Origin: Meandrina meandrites
Taxonomy: Eukaryota; Cnidaria; Anthozoa; Scleractinia; Meandrinidae
DNA: 64,000 nucleotides
Assembly (NCBI GenBank): GCA_963693305.1
Contig: OY855915.1
Location: 4,144,618 to 4,208,617 of the forward strand
Reading direction: 5' to 3'
Position numbers and translations under genes: made by a program. A model generated the notes under the pieces. The model did no database searches. It was not told the DNA's origin and worked only from the letters and a program-made list of their open reading frames with translations. This document shows, one piece after another, positions 1-9,159 of the stretch (position 1 is the first letter of the stretch; each line of letters begins with the position of its first letter).

Positions 1-206
1 GATATACCCTGCAACAAAACTCTGCCATGCCACCACCAATGCCGGGGATTGATGTGCGAAGAGGAGTGCATCTGTGCCGAGTGTATGAAAAATGATGATC
101 ACGACCCAATTACAGAAATCTTTTTCGGTACAGAGCAGGATGAAGACGCCCGGTTTATCAAGCTTCCAGACTGTCAGCATATCTTCGAAAAGAAGGGCCT
201 AGACAG
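1..206 (+). CDS. ZNFX1: Copy A exon 2, 3' end
   Basis: In frame from base 1. It encodes the last Cys-rich finger residues (CRGLMCEEECICAECM) and the FIKLPDCQHIFEKKGLD segment. It ends ...GACAG before GTATGA, leaving two bases of an Arg codon that is completed by the first base of the next exon (2262). Confidence 0.92.
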
Positions 207-3200
207 GTATGAATAACTTCGATCATAGAAGCGACTGAATATTCGTATAGAAAATCGATCCGTCATACTTCCCATCCATTCTCTTTCCCATAGCCCTTTT
301 CGCTTCTCTTAGCCGGCAGGGTCTTGGCAGGAGAAACGAAGGGCTCTGGAGACAAAGGATTTCCAGTCCTAGATTCTAGGACTTCTGATCTTCATGTATG
401 CACTCGTAATGTTTCTGTATACTGTATGGGAGAGTCATGGCGTCTTTTACTTCCGCTGAAGATTTCTTTGTTTCAAACAGCCATCAAAAAATCCAATTTA
501 TTCAAAAATCCTATGTCCCCAGAGCCCTTCGTCGAGAAGGGCTATGGGAACGAGAATGACTTCCCATCCACACTAATTTCAAACTATCAAACACTTTTAA
601 TCTTTCAATTAGTCGTAACCATTAAGGTGCTAGCACAGGAAGGGACATGTTTCAGGGACATGTAGCAGGGACACAATCACAGCCACAGTGGGACGCGCAT
701 GTTGCTGTAATATGTCCAAGCCACATTTTCTTATGAGCACGCGTTGACATTTTGCCCCCACTACTTCTCCTTGCGACGTGTCCCTGAAACATGTCCCTTC
801 CTGGGACCGTTTTGGGTAGAGTCCAAAGAGGTGAGAAAAAAAAAACAAAAAGCAAACGAATTCCTTTTGAATGTTGAGGTTCACTTAGCAAAAATTTAAA
901 ACTGCTTCGCTTTTTCGTTGTCAGATCTCTTGCTTCAGAAATGCACGCAACGGATGTTACTTTAAAAGTAACTAAAACAAACTGATTGCAAGGTTAGCAC
1001 TATGTTGCTGAGCTAGTCTTTCTCGAGTCCAGGGTTATAACGAGAGAAAATGACCTTCATAGATGCCTTATTGATCCAAGAGAATCTAGCAGTTTCCTTG
1101 AAGAAAGCAATGTTTCTAATAAACACCTGAAAACCCTGTGCCTTGACAAGTTTAATAAACAGCATGCGATGCATGCAGAAGCGATGACGTTTCACAAGGG
1201 TTCTTTGATAATTTTCAGGACATTTGTCAAAAAATTAGGGTACATAAAAGTAACTGACAACTTCTGTGCTGAATGATTGTTCAACAAAAATTGCGTTATC
1301 TTGGCGTGACATACGATATACGATATACGATGCAAGGTCAAACGCTGTCTAAAATTGTTTACACCTTTTGTTTTAAAGAATGGAGAGATTTCTGTTTACT
1401 AAATCTTATAGAACGCATCAAATATAATTTGTTTCTTTCGTTTATGCTTTAAATTAGTCCTTTCTAACGGCCCAGGAGTATTTTGCTTTGAGTTCTATGC
1501 GACGATTTCTTGTTGAGTTGACTTGATTTCTTTTCCCAGTATTCGGTTCGGTTGATCACAACAGGCAACAGACAACAGACAACAACAGATCCTGTCCACT
1601 CGCACGGCGAGATTAATCGATCACGTCATCGTCATCGCTTAAAAAAAGGTTTAAGATGGCTCACCTTTTCAACAGATGTTTCAAAACTGCTAATAATCGG
1701 TTGCTTCTTCTGCAGTCACGACAGACATCACTTCTTAACTTTATGCCAAATTTACTCGATAACTGATAAAGTGCAACACTCACAGCAGACTCGAAATCTC
1801 AATTTAACAGCTACAAATGAAATAAGGTTTGCCGATCGGTGATGATACAAGCTGCAAAAAAATATCTTCCTTTGCCAAAAAACAAGATGGCGGATCTCAA
1901 AAAGAATACAAACAATGCACCTAGTTCCCATTGCTCTTCGGTTCAATTCAGGGAGTAATCGTAACACCGTAACACCAAAAATTCCAGACATTCCATCGCT
2001 TTTCCGCTCTACAGCATTAACCGATGACGTCATAAAATGACGTCATCGCTTAAAAAGTAGAGATTCGTTTGGCACGTAACCCCATCTCCCAGTCCAATGA
2101 AACTTAACCGCGAAGGAATGCGTGACGAGCGCAACGAATCGCTACCAAACAATGGGCTAATTTCTTCCAAATTCCTACAAAAGGTAATTATACTGTAAAT
2201 GTAGGTAACACTCAGTTATAAGCTCCTTAATTCCTGTAATTTCCTCTTCCTTAATCTTCAGGCACATGGGCATTTCAAATAGCGACGCTGATGTCACAGA
2301 TGAAGGTCATGCCGAAGGCAGTCACGCAGATATGTCTGATGACAGCCGAGGAGAGGAGATTCAACTGAAAGCTTGCCCGCGTTGTAAGACTGCCATCCGC
2401 AGGAGCCTGCGATACGGTAACGTCATTAAACAGCAGCTACACGATATCGAGAAAGTCAAGGCAAAATTGTTAGGAAACAGCAATGTGCTGGAGGAAAAGA
2501 AAAGCCGTCTCTACAGTCGCGCTACTACTAAGCTTGCTTTCATGTATGCAAATGTTCCCACGGAGTGGGTGAAAGTAAAAAACAGCATCCAGGAACTAAA
2601 GTCGGAATGGATGGCCGACGTCCTTGAAAACAGAATGACACTCTTGGAACGTTTTTGCGACGTGAGGAGGAAAATGAGAAGAATTTTGAGTGAAGTGTCT
2701 CCGGAGATCTGCACAAAGAATAACTTGGAACGTGAGTTTATTACCTAGTTAAAGGACGAGTAACCTCCACCCCCCGGGGATGCTGGCCTCCCCCCTGCGG
2801 ACAGGCTCATGTCCGCCTTCATGTCAGTCTAAATCGCAATGGATGTAGGGCACTCACACAGAGCGAGTGTTTCGCCCGGGGGACGGAAAGGAGATACCGT
2901 TTTTCTCAAGAAATAATGGATAACCGGTTCTCTAAGCTTCAACCTTTTTATTGCATTACATACAGTAAAACCCAAGAATTTTGGACGCTTTCTTTTGAAC
3001 CAACAATTTGTCGGACTAGTATAGCATTTTGAAAGCGAAAATTCAGGCATTAAATACTGGATGCTGTAATTGCCAGATTGGAAATCGCCTGGTCCGGAAG
3101 GCATTACGGTTATTTAACTTGTACAAAATAGAACAGTGCACAACCTCGTTCCCAGGGCTTTTCCCTTCGCCCCACGAAGAAGGGAAAAGCCCTGGGAACG

Positions 3201-5289
3201 AGGTTGAACAATGCACTGTTCTATTCCGCAACTATTAAACCTTTCACGTGCGTTCTCGTCTCCAGAATTTCATTTGAATGTCGCTGAATACGCGAACGTA
3301 CACATGTGGGAAACTTCAGCCTGCAGTTAACACTCTTTTGCTCAGAAAATCATGCCAACCAGCGTTATTGATTAATTAATATTTTAACAGGCCAACGATT
3401 TGAGGATGAACTGGATTACCTTAAGAAACGTTTTATGTCTGGGGGAGTAACACAAACAGAACTACAAGCCATCAACACAGAATTCTCCAGACTCAATCTT
3501 CTACTCGAGCTGTGTTTGCTGAGTCACGACATCAAGAGCCTGGCACTAGAGTTAGACGAACCTTTCCGCCAGATGATGACTGCAGTACAGGAGAAACTGT
3601 CCAGCGGTAAACGAATAGCGGACGAGAAGTTGGATGAAATGATGAGCAACCTGAACTCTATCAGGTGAGTTTGTGCTCGTTATTGCACCTCGTGAAATTA
3701 AGTAAAACTTCAATACAAACAAGAGGATTGTAAGTTTTTTTTAATAATTTACACTCCTTACGTATAGCCACACGTTTTCCCGCGCTTTGCACCGGCTGCA
3801 TGTACTTGCTTCGAGTTTTGATTGGTTCACTGGATTGTCTGTCTTTTGTGATTGGCCAGAATGATTACTTTAGTTTTGGTTTTACGACGCTCAATCCAAA
3901 ATGGCTCCAATTACTATTAAGTATCTGACTTCACCAATCAAAAGTAAAACCAAAAACCAACCGCAATTCGCTCAAACACGTTTTCCCGCGTGTCGTATTT
4001 GCTTCGAGTTCTGATTGGATCACTGGATTATCTGTGTCCTTTTTGATTGGCCAGAGTGATATTAAACTGTGGTTTTGGTTTACAACAATCAATTGAAAAC
4101 TGCTTCATTAAAATCATTACTAATGACATCCATACAGATAAGAGATGCATCCATATCAAATTAAACGAAAATTAAATAGCCATAAGCAGATCAGTCTGAG
4201 TGGTATCTAATAAACGTAACTAGATAAAAAGGTGTAACACCTTCAGCTCCTTGTTTGTGGCCATGGGATATAATCCCTCTTAAACAAATACCTCCAAGAA
4301 AGAATACCTCCCAAGAAACAATATCCACTATGAGATGATTATGTGTTGTGTTCTTTGTAAAAACATAGTTAAAAAAGAAACAAGCCGAGAATAATTCGTT
4401 GATCCTTTGGGATACAGTAGTGCTACACGATATATATTTTGGTCATAGGAGAGATTTAGCTAACTGGCGTTACCCTGGGAGAGGGAGAAGAGTGGGGGGG
4501 GGGGGGAGGGGTAGGGGTGGAGGGATAAAGCTGGATCGTAGTTTTCCTCGGAGACTAGTCATTAAAGGGACACTGTCACCAATTTATTTTTTGGATAACT
4601 TTGAAAAACCAAAATACATTCTAATCACAGGAGACCCACAGTTCTCTGAGACCATAATAAAGTGTGTTTGGCTGCGGATCACCAGGACGAGAATGGCTGC
4701 AATTTGAAAACATCGGGCTGATTTTTTCAAGTTTTTCCGTTTGTTTCATAGGAAAAATCGCCCGTAACTGACTATGGTTTGTTTTTCCTTTGCGATAATC
4801 AATATATTACCTTCTCTTGACTTTCTGGGAGTATTCTGTGTACGTGAAAAAAGCATTTCATTTCATCTTAGCACATTTTCACCCGAAAACATGAAAATCC
4901 CCGTGACAGTGCCCCTTTAAAACTGAAGGAGCTACTGACGGTTGCTTTGCATTCAAATCTCTGTGTTCCATTTCAGACAAGCGCACTCCAAACTCCACAC
5001 TTCAGTCACTCCATTGACTGAAGTGGAAAAGAAATTGATTGTGACTGCCATGGGTCTTTCAAAGGGTCATTGGTTCAAATGCCCCAAGGGACATATCTAC
5101 GCTATAGATAGGTGTGGCGGCGCCATGGAGAGAGGCACGTGTCCTGAATGCGGGGCTGTGATTGGTGGAGCGAGTCACCAACTGGAAGAGGGAAACGAGC
5201 TGGCTCCTGAGATGGACGGTGCAAGATATGCGGCTTGGTCTGAACAGGCAAATTTACACAATTATGAAAATTTACACCATGCTGTATAA
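1..5289 (+). CDS. ZNFX1: ZNFX1-like RNA helicase, copy A (3' part only)
   Basis: This is the C-terminal 420 residues of a ZNFX1 paralogue; the gene continues off the left edge. Coding exons are 1-206, 2262-2731, 3391-3664 and 4977-5289 (stop TAA 5287-5289). All joins use GT/AG introns and keep frame with the same phases as copies B and C. Visible parts are the end of the NFX1 Cys-rich fingers, the CPRCKT segment, a helical region and the C-terminal RZ finger. Compared with B and C it has one extra Thr in exon 3 and four extra residues near the start of exon 5. Intron 2 (207-2261) is about twice as long as in B and C. In ZNFX1 proteins the helicase and fingers bind RNA; vertebrate ZNFX1 is an antiviral dsRNA sensor and nematode ZNFX-1 is a germ-granule small-RNA inheritance factor. 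The cellular role here is inferred from family only. The helicase core of this copy cannot be assessed. Confidence 0.93.
636..803. mobile_element. MITE in intron 2 of copy A
   Basis: A 168-bp element with inverted ends: CAGGAAGGGACATGTTTC at the left and its complement GAAACATGTCCCTTCCTG at the right. It has no coding capacity. The same element sits at the same intron position in B (23430-23548, shortened) and C (42221-42388), so it inserted before these copies separated. Confidence 0.75.
1150..2055. other. Extra segment of intron 2 found only in copy A
   Basis: About 0.9 kb that is missing between matching flanks in the introns of B and C. It contains a short GATATAC repeat (about 1313-1330), a degenerate CAACAGA repeat (about 1558-1588), and two near-identical stretches (TGACGTCATCGCTTAAAAA at about 2038 and a similar sequence at about 1623). 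Short open frames occur, but none resembles a known protein. Whether this is an insertion in A or a deletion in the other copies cannot be decided here. Confidence 0.5.
2025..2045. promoter_or_regulatory. Two TGACGTCA palindromes
   Basis: Perfect TGACGTCA octamers at 2025-2032 and 2038-2045, separated by five bases. The octamer is the established CREB/ATF binding site. They lie in the intron segment unique to copy A; function is only a possibility. Confidence 0.25.
2262..2731 (+). CDS. ZNFX1: Copy A exon 3
   Basis: Acceptor CTTCAG before 2262 and donor C|GTGAGT after 2731. It encodes an acidic Asp/Ser/Glu linker, then ACPRCKTAIRRSLRYG (a conserved ZNFX1 segment resembling half of a RING-like finger), then a Lys/Leu-rich helical stretch. 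It carries one extra codon (Thr) relative to B and C. Confidence 0.93.
3142..3205. mobile_element. 66-bp-class palindromic hAT-like mini-element
   Basis: A perfect 26-bp inverted repeat (arms 3142-3167 and 3180-3205) around a 12-base loop; the outer end reads CAACCTCGTTCCCAGGGC. Flanks are AACAGTGCA on the left and AACAATGCA on the right, a 9-bp near-duplication. B (about 25140-25160) and C (about 43775-43795) have a single uninterrupted copy of this target. Short elements with these ends and 8-9 bp duplications are typical of non-autonomous hAT transposons; the class assignment is inferred. Confidence 0.7.
3391..3664 (+). CDS. ZNFX1: Copy A exon 4
   Basis: Acceptor TTTTAACAG before 3391, donor ATCAG|GTGAGT after 3664. 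It encodes a 91-residue, mostly helical region with no zinc ligands. Length (274 nt) is identical in A, B and C. Confidence 0.93.
3770..4090. repeat. Imperfect tandem duplication in intron 4 of copy A
   Basis: Two copies of a roughly 90-bp segment (TTCGAGTTTTGATTGGTTCA...GTGATTGGCCAG) at about 3811-3862 and 4000-4052. The same pair occurs in the matching introns of B (about 25865-26020) and C (about 44490-44645). It contains several ATTGG (inverse CCAAT) motifs. No coding capacity. Confidence 0.55.
4566..4916. mobile_element. TTAA-flanked MITE in intron 4 of copy A
   Basis: It begins AGGGACACTGTCACC and ends with the complement GTGACAGTGCCCCT, and is bounded by TTAA at 4562-4565 and 4917-4920. 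TTAA target duplication is characteristic of piggyBac and Kolobok-type DNA transposons. No transposase is present. Orthologous insertions are at 26408-26792 (B) and 45288-45586 (C). Confidence 0.75.
4977..5289 (+). CDS. ZNFX1: Copy A exon 5, RZ-type zinc finger and stop
   Basis: Acceptor CATTTCAG before 4977. It encodes the C-terminal RZ finger (WFKCPKGHIYAIDRCGGAM...GTCPECGAVIGG) with Cys-x3-His and a distal CPEC pair, the same spacing as in B and C. It has Asp-Arg in place of the Gly-Glu of the other copies just before CGGAM. Stop TAA 5287-5289. Confidence 0.93.
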
Positions 5290-5330
5290 GTTAGTTGAAT
5301 TACCTTTTAGGGAAGTGAAACACTTTTACT

Positions 5331-5580
5331 CTAATACCCCATTCACACCAACAAAACATGTTTAGTTAAACCAGGTTTAACAAAATAAAAATCAGCAACT
5401 GAAAACTGAAAGACTAAATTTTGCATAAAGTTTCAGTAAGCGCTAACTTGTGTTTTCATTGTGCTAAATCTGAAGTCGATAAATATCAGTTAGCAACGTC
5501 TATGAAGAAAATAGTTTTAAACCGTGCTTAACTAAAGAGCCTTTAAACGTCTTTATGCTTTGGTGTGAATGGGGTATTAG
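5331..5580. mobile_element. 250-bp MITE just downstream of copy A
   Basis: Terminal inverted repeats of about 21 bp starting CTAATACCCCATTCACAC; the right end is the exact complement. Its left end lies 41 bases after the stop codon of copy A. The matching position after copy C (about 45978) is uninterrupted, so it inserted only here. It contains an AATAAA at 5384-5389, about 95 bases after the stop, which could serve as a polyadenylation signal for A. Confidence 0.75.
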
Positions 5581-5841
5581 TTGAGTCATAAGACGAAGCA
5601 TCAACTCGTTTTTCGACAAAATGAAAGTATAGCTTGTGGCAAGCTAGATTATTTAGCGGCTTTTAAACAAAGTACATAATTTTAGCCATAATCGTACTCA
5701 AATTCGCAAGTAGCGCGACCTACTGTCATGATATCCTGCGATATCAAGTCACTGACCTGATATGTCATGATGTCATGGTCACCTACAAGTGAAGTAGTGT
5801 TACTGTACGATGAATCGAAAAGATCGAGGTTTTACCAATGA

Positions 5842-6045
5842 AAACAGAACCTCGTAATTTACGATAAGCTGGTGTTTACCGGTCGTAAAAGGAGTAAAGA
5901 CGTTTCCGCCAAAACTAAACTTGAACGCGCTCACCAATTGCGCGATGCCTTTGCCGACGAGTACAGAAACATTCAGACTGAAACAGTGGAGTCGGAGTTC
6001 CCAAATTGTTTGCTAAATTTTCAGTTTGAAAATTTAGAGAATTAA
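5842..6045 (+). other. Unrecognised open frame of 67 codons without ATG
   Basis: An open frame between TGA (5839-5841) and TAA (6043-6045), read KQNLVIYDKLVFTGRKRSKD... and ending in LENLEN-like residues. It is Lys/Arg-rich in the first half and Glu-rich later. It has no ATG and no counterpart in the other spacers. It could be a fragment of a transposon protein or chance. I do not recognise it. Confidence 0.15.
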
Positions 6046-6099
6046 AATCCAAACAAACGAGTCAAAAATATGTCAGAAGAGGAACTTGGTGAAAGTGTT

Positions 6100-7290
6100 T
6101 AAAACCAAAGGGGGGGGGGGGGAGGGGGTGGGGGGAGGAAGTTGAAATACCCTCCGGTAGTATGGGTCTGTGTAGTTTTCAAGAGTGCACTGTTGTAGAG
6201 GTTAATCACCTCTGGCACTATGATGTAATTTCTGACGGGGAGGGGGTAGAGCATGGAGCATCCACTGTATAGGGGAAAGGGGGCAGAAAGGGGAATTGGA
6301 AGGCGATCCCCACTCTTCCTTTTTCGCTCTTTCTTTAAGATTTCCTTGTTTTCTTTTTTAAATTTTACTTAGGTAAGGAATTCGATTTCTAGTTTCCGCG
6401 TTATGAATTAGTTGTTTAACTTACCAATAATTGAGAAGATTTCATAGTTTATTAGCACTCCAAAAGCAGTCAGATTTTCTGCCTAATGCTTCTATGAAAA
6501 GTCACATGCTGCTTTTGTATGCTATGCAACTCTACACTGCGTCTGCATTATATAGGATATTACTGAATTTCAGTCGAGGTTTCACGAGCTGTTTTACCAC
6601 ATCAGTTCGTCTCAAATCACAGGCCCTGAATTGTTATTTAACTTCTCTCTTCGCAACAAAGTGCTGTTTCTTTAATTTTGTATCATAAAATGAAATCGAA
6701 ACGTATCGGTTTAAGGAATGAATATTTCTCAAAAACGGTTCGTGTTCCTCGACTATAACATCTTCTGAATTAACATCTACAGCACGTTTTGTGCCCGCGA
6801 TCATCCCTTCTTGAAAGCTGGTGTCTAACACTTTGGTGAGCATTCGGAGCTATTTTCGTATTCAGCGAAAACTAATCGGAAATTCCTCGCCACTATTACA
6901 AGTATTCGCTGTAACTGAGGAATGCACTTAATCTCTCGGCGACTATGGATGGATTCTTTTTAAAGAAAAGTTGACTTTTCCAATCTCAAAATGTTTCATT
7001 AATACGATTAATTAGTAACTGCATCTGGTGTTGTTCAATTCAGATAGCAGTCGGGCTCGTAATAAAATGACTCGCCCGATTACTTCCTGGATTGTAACTT
7101 AAATGGTCGAATTCTATTATCACTGTTTGTTTGTTTTCATTTTTAACCTCAATTAACTCAATGAGTTGTTTAGATTTTATTATAGCACGTAAAATGTTTA
7201 AAAAACTTCTATTATCAGTCTGACTACGAATTGACTGTTCATTACCAGCTACTTTCGACTCACTTTTACAAAGAGGCCGGTTGCAAACCT
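6100..7290. other. Intergenic sequence shared with the C-D spacer
   Basis: Begins with a G-run (6111-6135) and a low-complexity AAGTTGAAATACCCTCCGG stretch. The whole region matches about 46430-47610 downstream of copy C with scattered substitutions and small indels, but only fragments are found downstream of B (about 27660-27750). The short open frames (6431-6688 +, 6634-6843 -) are not conserved in a coding manner between the two copies. No gene seen. Confidence 0.6.
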
Positions 7291-7299
7291 TTCCTTTAA

Positions 7300-7522
7300 A
7301 GGAGCAATGTCACGATGGTTTAAATCATTTTTCTGATTACTTTGAAATTGAAGGAAACCTCAGAATAATAGTTTTCTAAACTTAGAAAAACACCAAGGGA
7401 ATAATAAAAACGCGAAATAACCAAGGATGGTTTCCACTGACGAAGATTAAGACGATTACGACCAAAAAACTTGAAAAAAATTGCCACTTTTTTCAAGATG
7501 CATTGTCCGTGACATAGCTCCT
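7300..7522. mobile_element. Short TTAA-type MITE
   Basis: It starts after TTAA (7296-7299) with AGGAGCAATGTCACGATGG and ends CATTGTCCGTGACATAGCTCCT before ATAA (a mutated TTAA). Non-coding. Same insertion at 47623-47842. A different family from the intron MITE, but with similar ends. Confidence 0.6.
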
Positions 7523-7578
7523 ATAAAGGTGAGTTCTGATCACGTGATAACTCAAGCAAATAATTCATTTTAATTAAA

Positions 7579-7742
7579 AGACAGTTTGCATAAATGGCGC
7601 CCAAAACTCAATAACAATACTTTGTACATCCTTAGCCTCGTGTGGATGTTTATTGAGAAAGGACTTTTTATGTGGATGTGAGGCTTAGGATGTAAAAGTA
7701 TTGTTATTCAAATTGCCGACGCCATTTATGCAAAGTGTCTAT
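7579..7742. mobile_element. Foldback MITE, about 165 bp
   Basis: Nearly the whole element is an imperfect hairpin: AGACAGTTTGCATAAATGGC at the left pairs with GCCATTTATGCAAAGTGTCT at the right, and AACAATACTTTGTACATCCT pairs with AGGATGTAAAAGTATTGTT. A counterpart lies at about 47899-48062. Confidence 0.65.
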
Positions 7743-7959
7743 ATCAATGGTTAAACATCGCTCCTCATTTTGAAACTGAGGCTACTTGGAAATGAGCTGA
7801 TCTCTGTAGGGTAATCCTACGTGTTAATTTGTTAATGATCAATTCAATAAAGGAATCAAAACAACAACGATTAAAAGTGTCAGTTTATTTCGCCCTTAAT
7901 ATGTTTTAATGTAACTGAAGTGTTAAAGGACAACAAGACTCAACTTCAAAACCAATTTC
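7743..7959. other. AT-rich spacer
   Basis: No gene or recognisable element; it matches about 48063-48270 in the C-D spacer. Confidence 0.5.
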
Positions 7960-9030
7960 TATTGTTTCAATATTCATGTTTGAATAATTCTTACAAAAGG
8001 GGGATTTGCCGGACAATTGTGTGCGCGAAAGAAAGGCAGTAACACGTGTTTATTGTGTGAAAGTGTCGAGTTCTCACCTATTTTAGTTCGGCTAATATTT
8101 GCATCTCTGTAGTTTCAGTATGAGAACAATAGATGTCGACCTCGAAAATGGTCCGTTTTCTCTGGGTGAGGCTTTTGTTTTATTATTGAAATATTCAAAT
8201 GCCGATATTAGCCGATCTAAAATAGGTGTGAATTTGACACTTGCACACAATAGACACATGGTCACTTTCCCTTCTTAGCGGGAATATCAAGCCATGAATA
8301 TCAAACAATAGGAATTGGATAATGAGCCAGTGAGCCACGACCTGAAGTGACTATTATAGAGCTGGACGTCTATTGTTTTCATGCGATGCAGATATTAGCC
8401 GATCTAAAGAAGGTGTGACTTTGACACCTACACACAATAGACAGGATGTCACAAACATTGTTGTGCCCAAGTGTCAAAGTCACACCTTTTTTAGATCGGC
8501 TAATATTTGCATGTCATTAGAACAATAGGTTCCACCGAACAAAAATTGGCCAGCCTGGTCCTTACTCCGAAGCTCATTAACCAATTTCTATTGTGTTAAT
8601 AATCATGCTTGAAAAAAGTCTTACAAAAGGGGGATTTTACGGAAAATTGTGTGCGCATTGGAAAGGTTGCGATCACGTGTTTATTGTGTGAAAGTGTCAA
8701 GTTGACGCCTATTTTAGATCGGCTAATATTTGCATCTTTGTAGTTTTAGTATGAGAACAATAGATGTCCACCTCGAAAATGGTCAGATATTTCAGGATGA
8801 GCCTATTGTTTTATTCTTGAAATATTCAAATGCCGATATTAGCCGATCAAAAATAGTTGTGACTTTGACACTTGCACACAATAGACACATGGTCACGCCC
8901 TTTTTAACACACAAACCATAAGTTGGGAAATCCTCTTCTTAACGGAAATATCAAGCCATGAATATTTAAACAATAGGAATTGGATAATGAGCTAGAGAAA
9001 AGCGAGCTTAACTGACCGTTTTTAGAGGTG
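7960..9030. repeat. Hairpin satellite, about 1.5 monomers (A-B spacer)
   Basis: Contains several copies, in alternating orientation, of a core of about 45 bases that includes AGATCGGCTAATATTTGCAT and its complement followed by GGTGTGACTTTGACACTT. Adjacent copies form inverted repeats. The same family forms about seven monomers at 48270-52480 and about 1.3 monomers at 28140-28960. Short open frames here (such as 8730-8921) are by-products of the repeat. Confidence 0.75.
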
Positions 9031-9034
9031 GACC

Positions 9035-9150
9035 TTAGGGTTAGGGTTAGGGTTAGCGGACTTCCAGGGCTCGTGGGTGGTGGTGGTGGTGGTGGTGGGG
9101 GGGGGGGGGGGGGGTTGCGGACGCACCAATCGCACCCCCCCTCCCTACGA
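9035..9150. repeat. Interstitial TTAGGG repeat with G-run cassette
   Basis: About 3.5 copies of TTAGGG (9035-9056), then GCGGACTTCCAGGGCTCGTGG, then a GGT repeat grading into a G-run (9077-9114), then a C-rich stretch. The same ordered cassette lies at about 52483-52590. TTAGGG is the telomere unit of cnidarians and most animals. Confidence 0.7.
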
Positions 9151-9159
9151 GCCTGTTTA

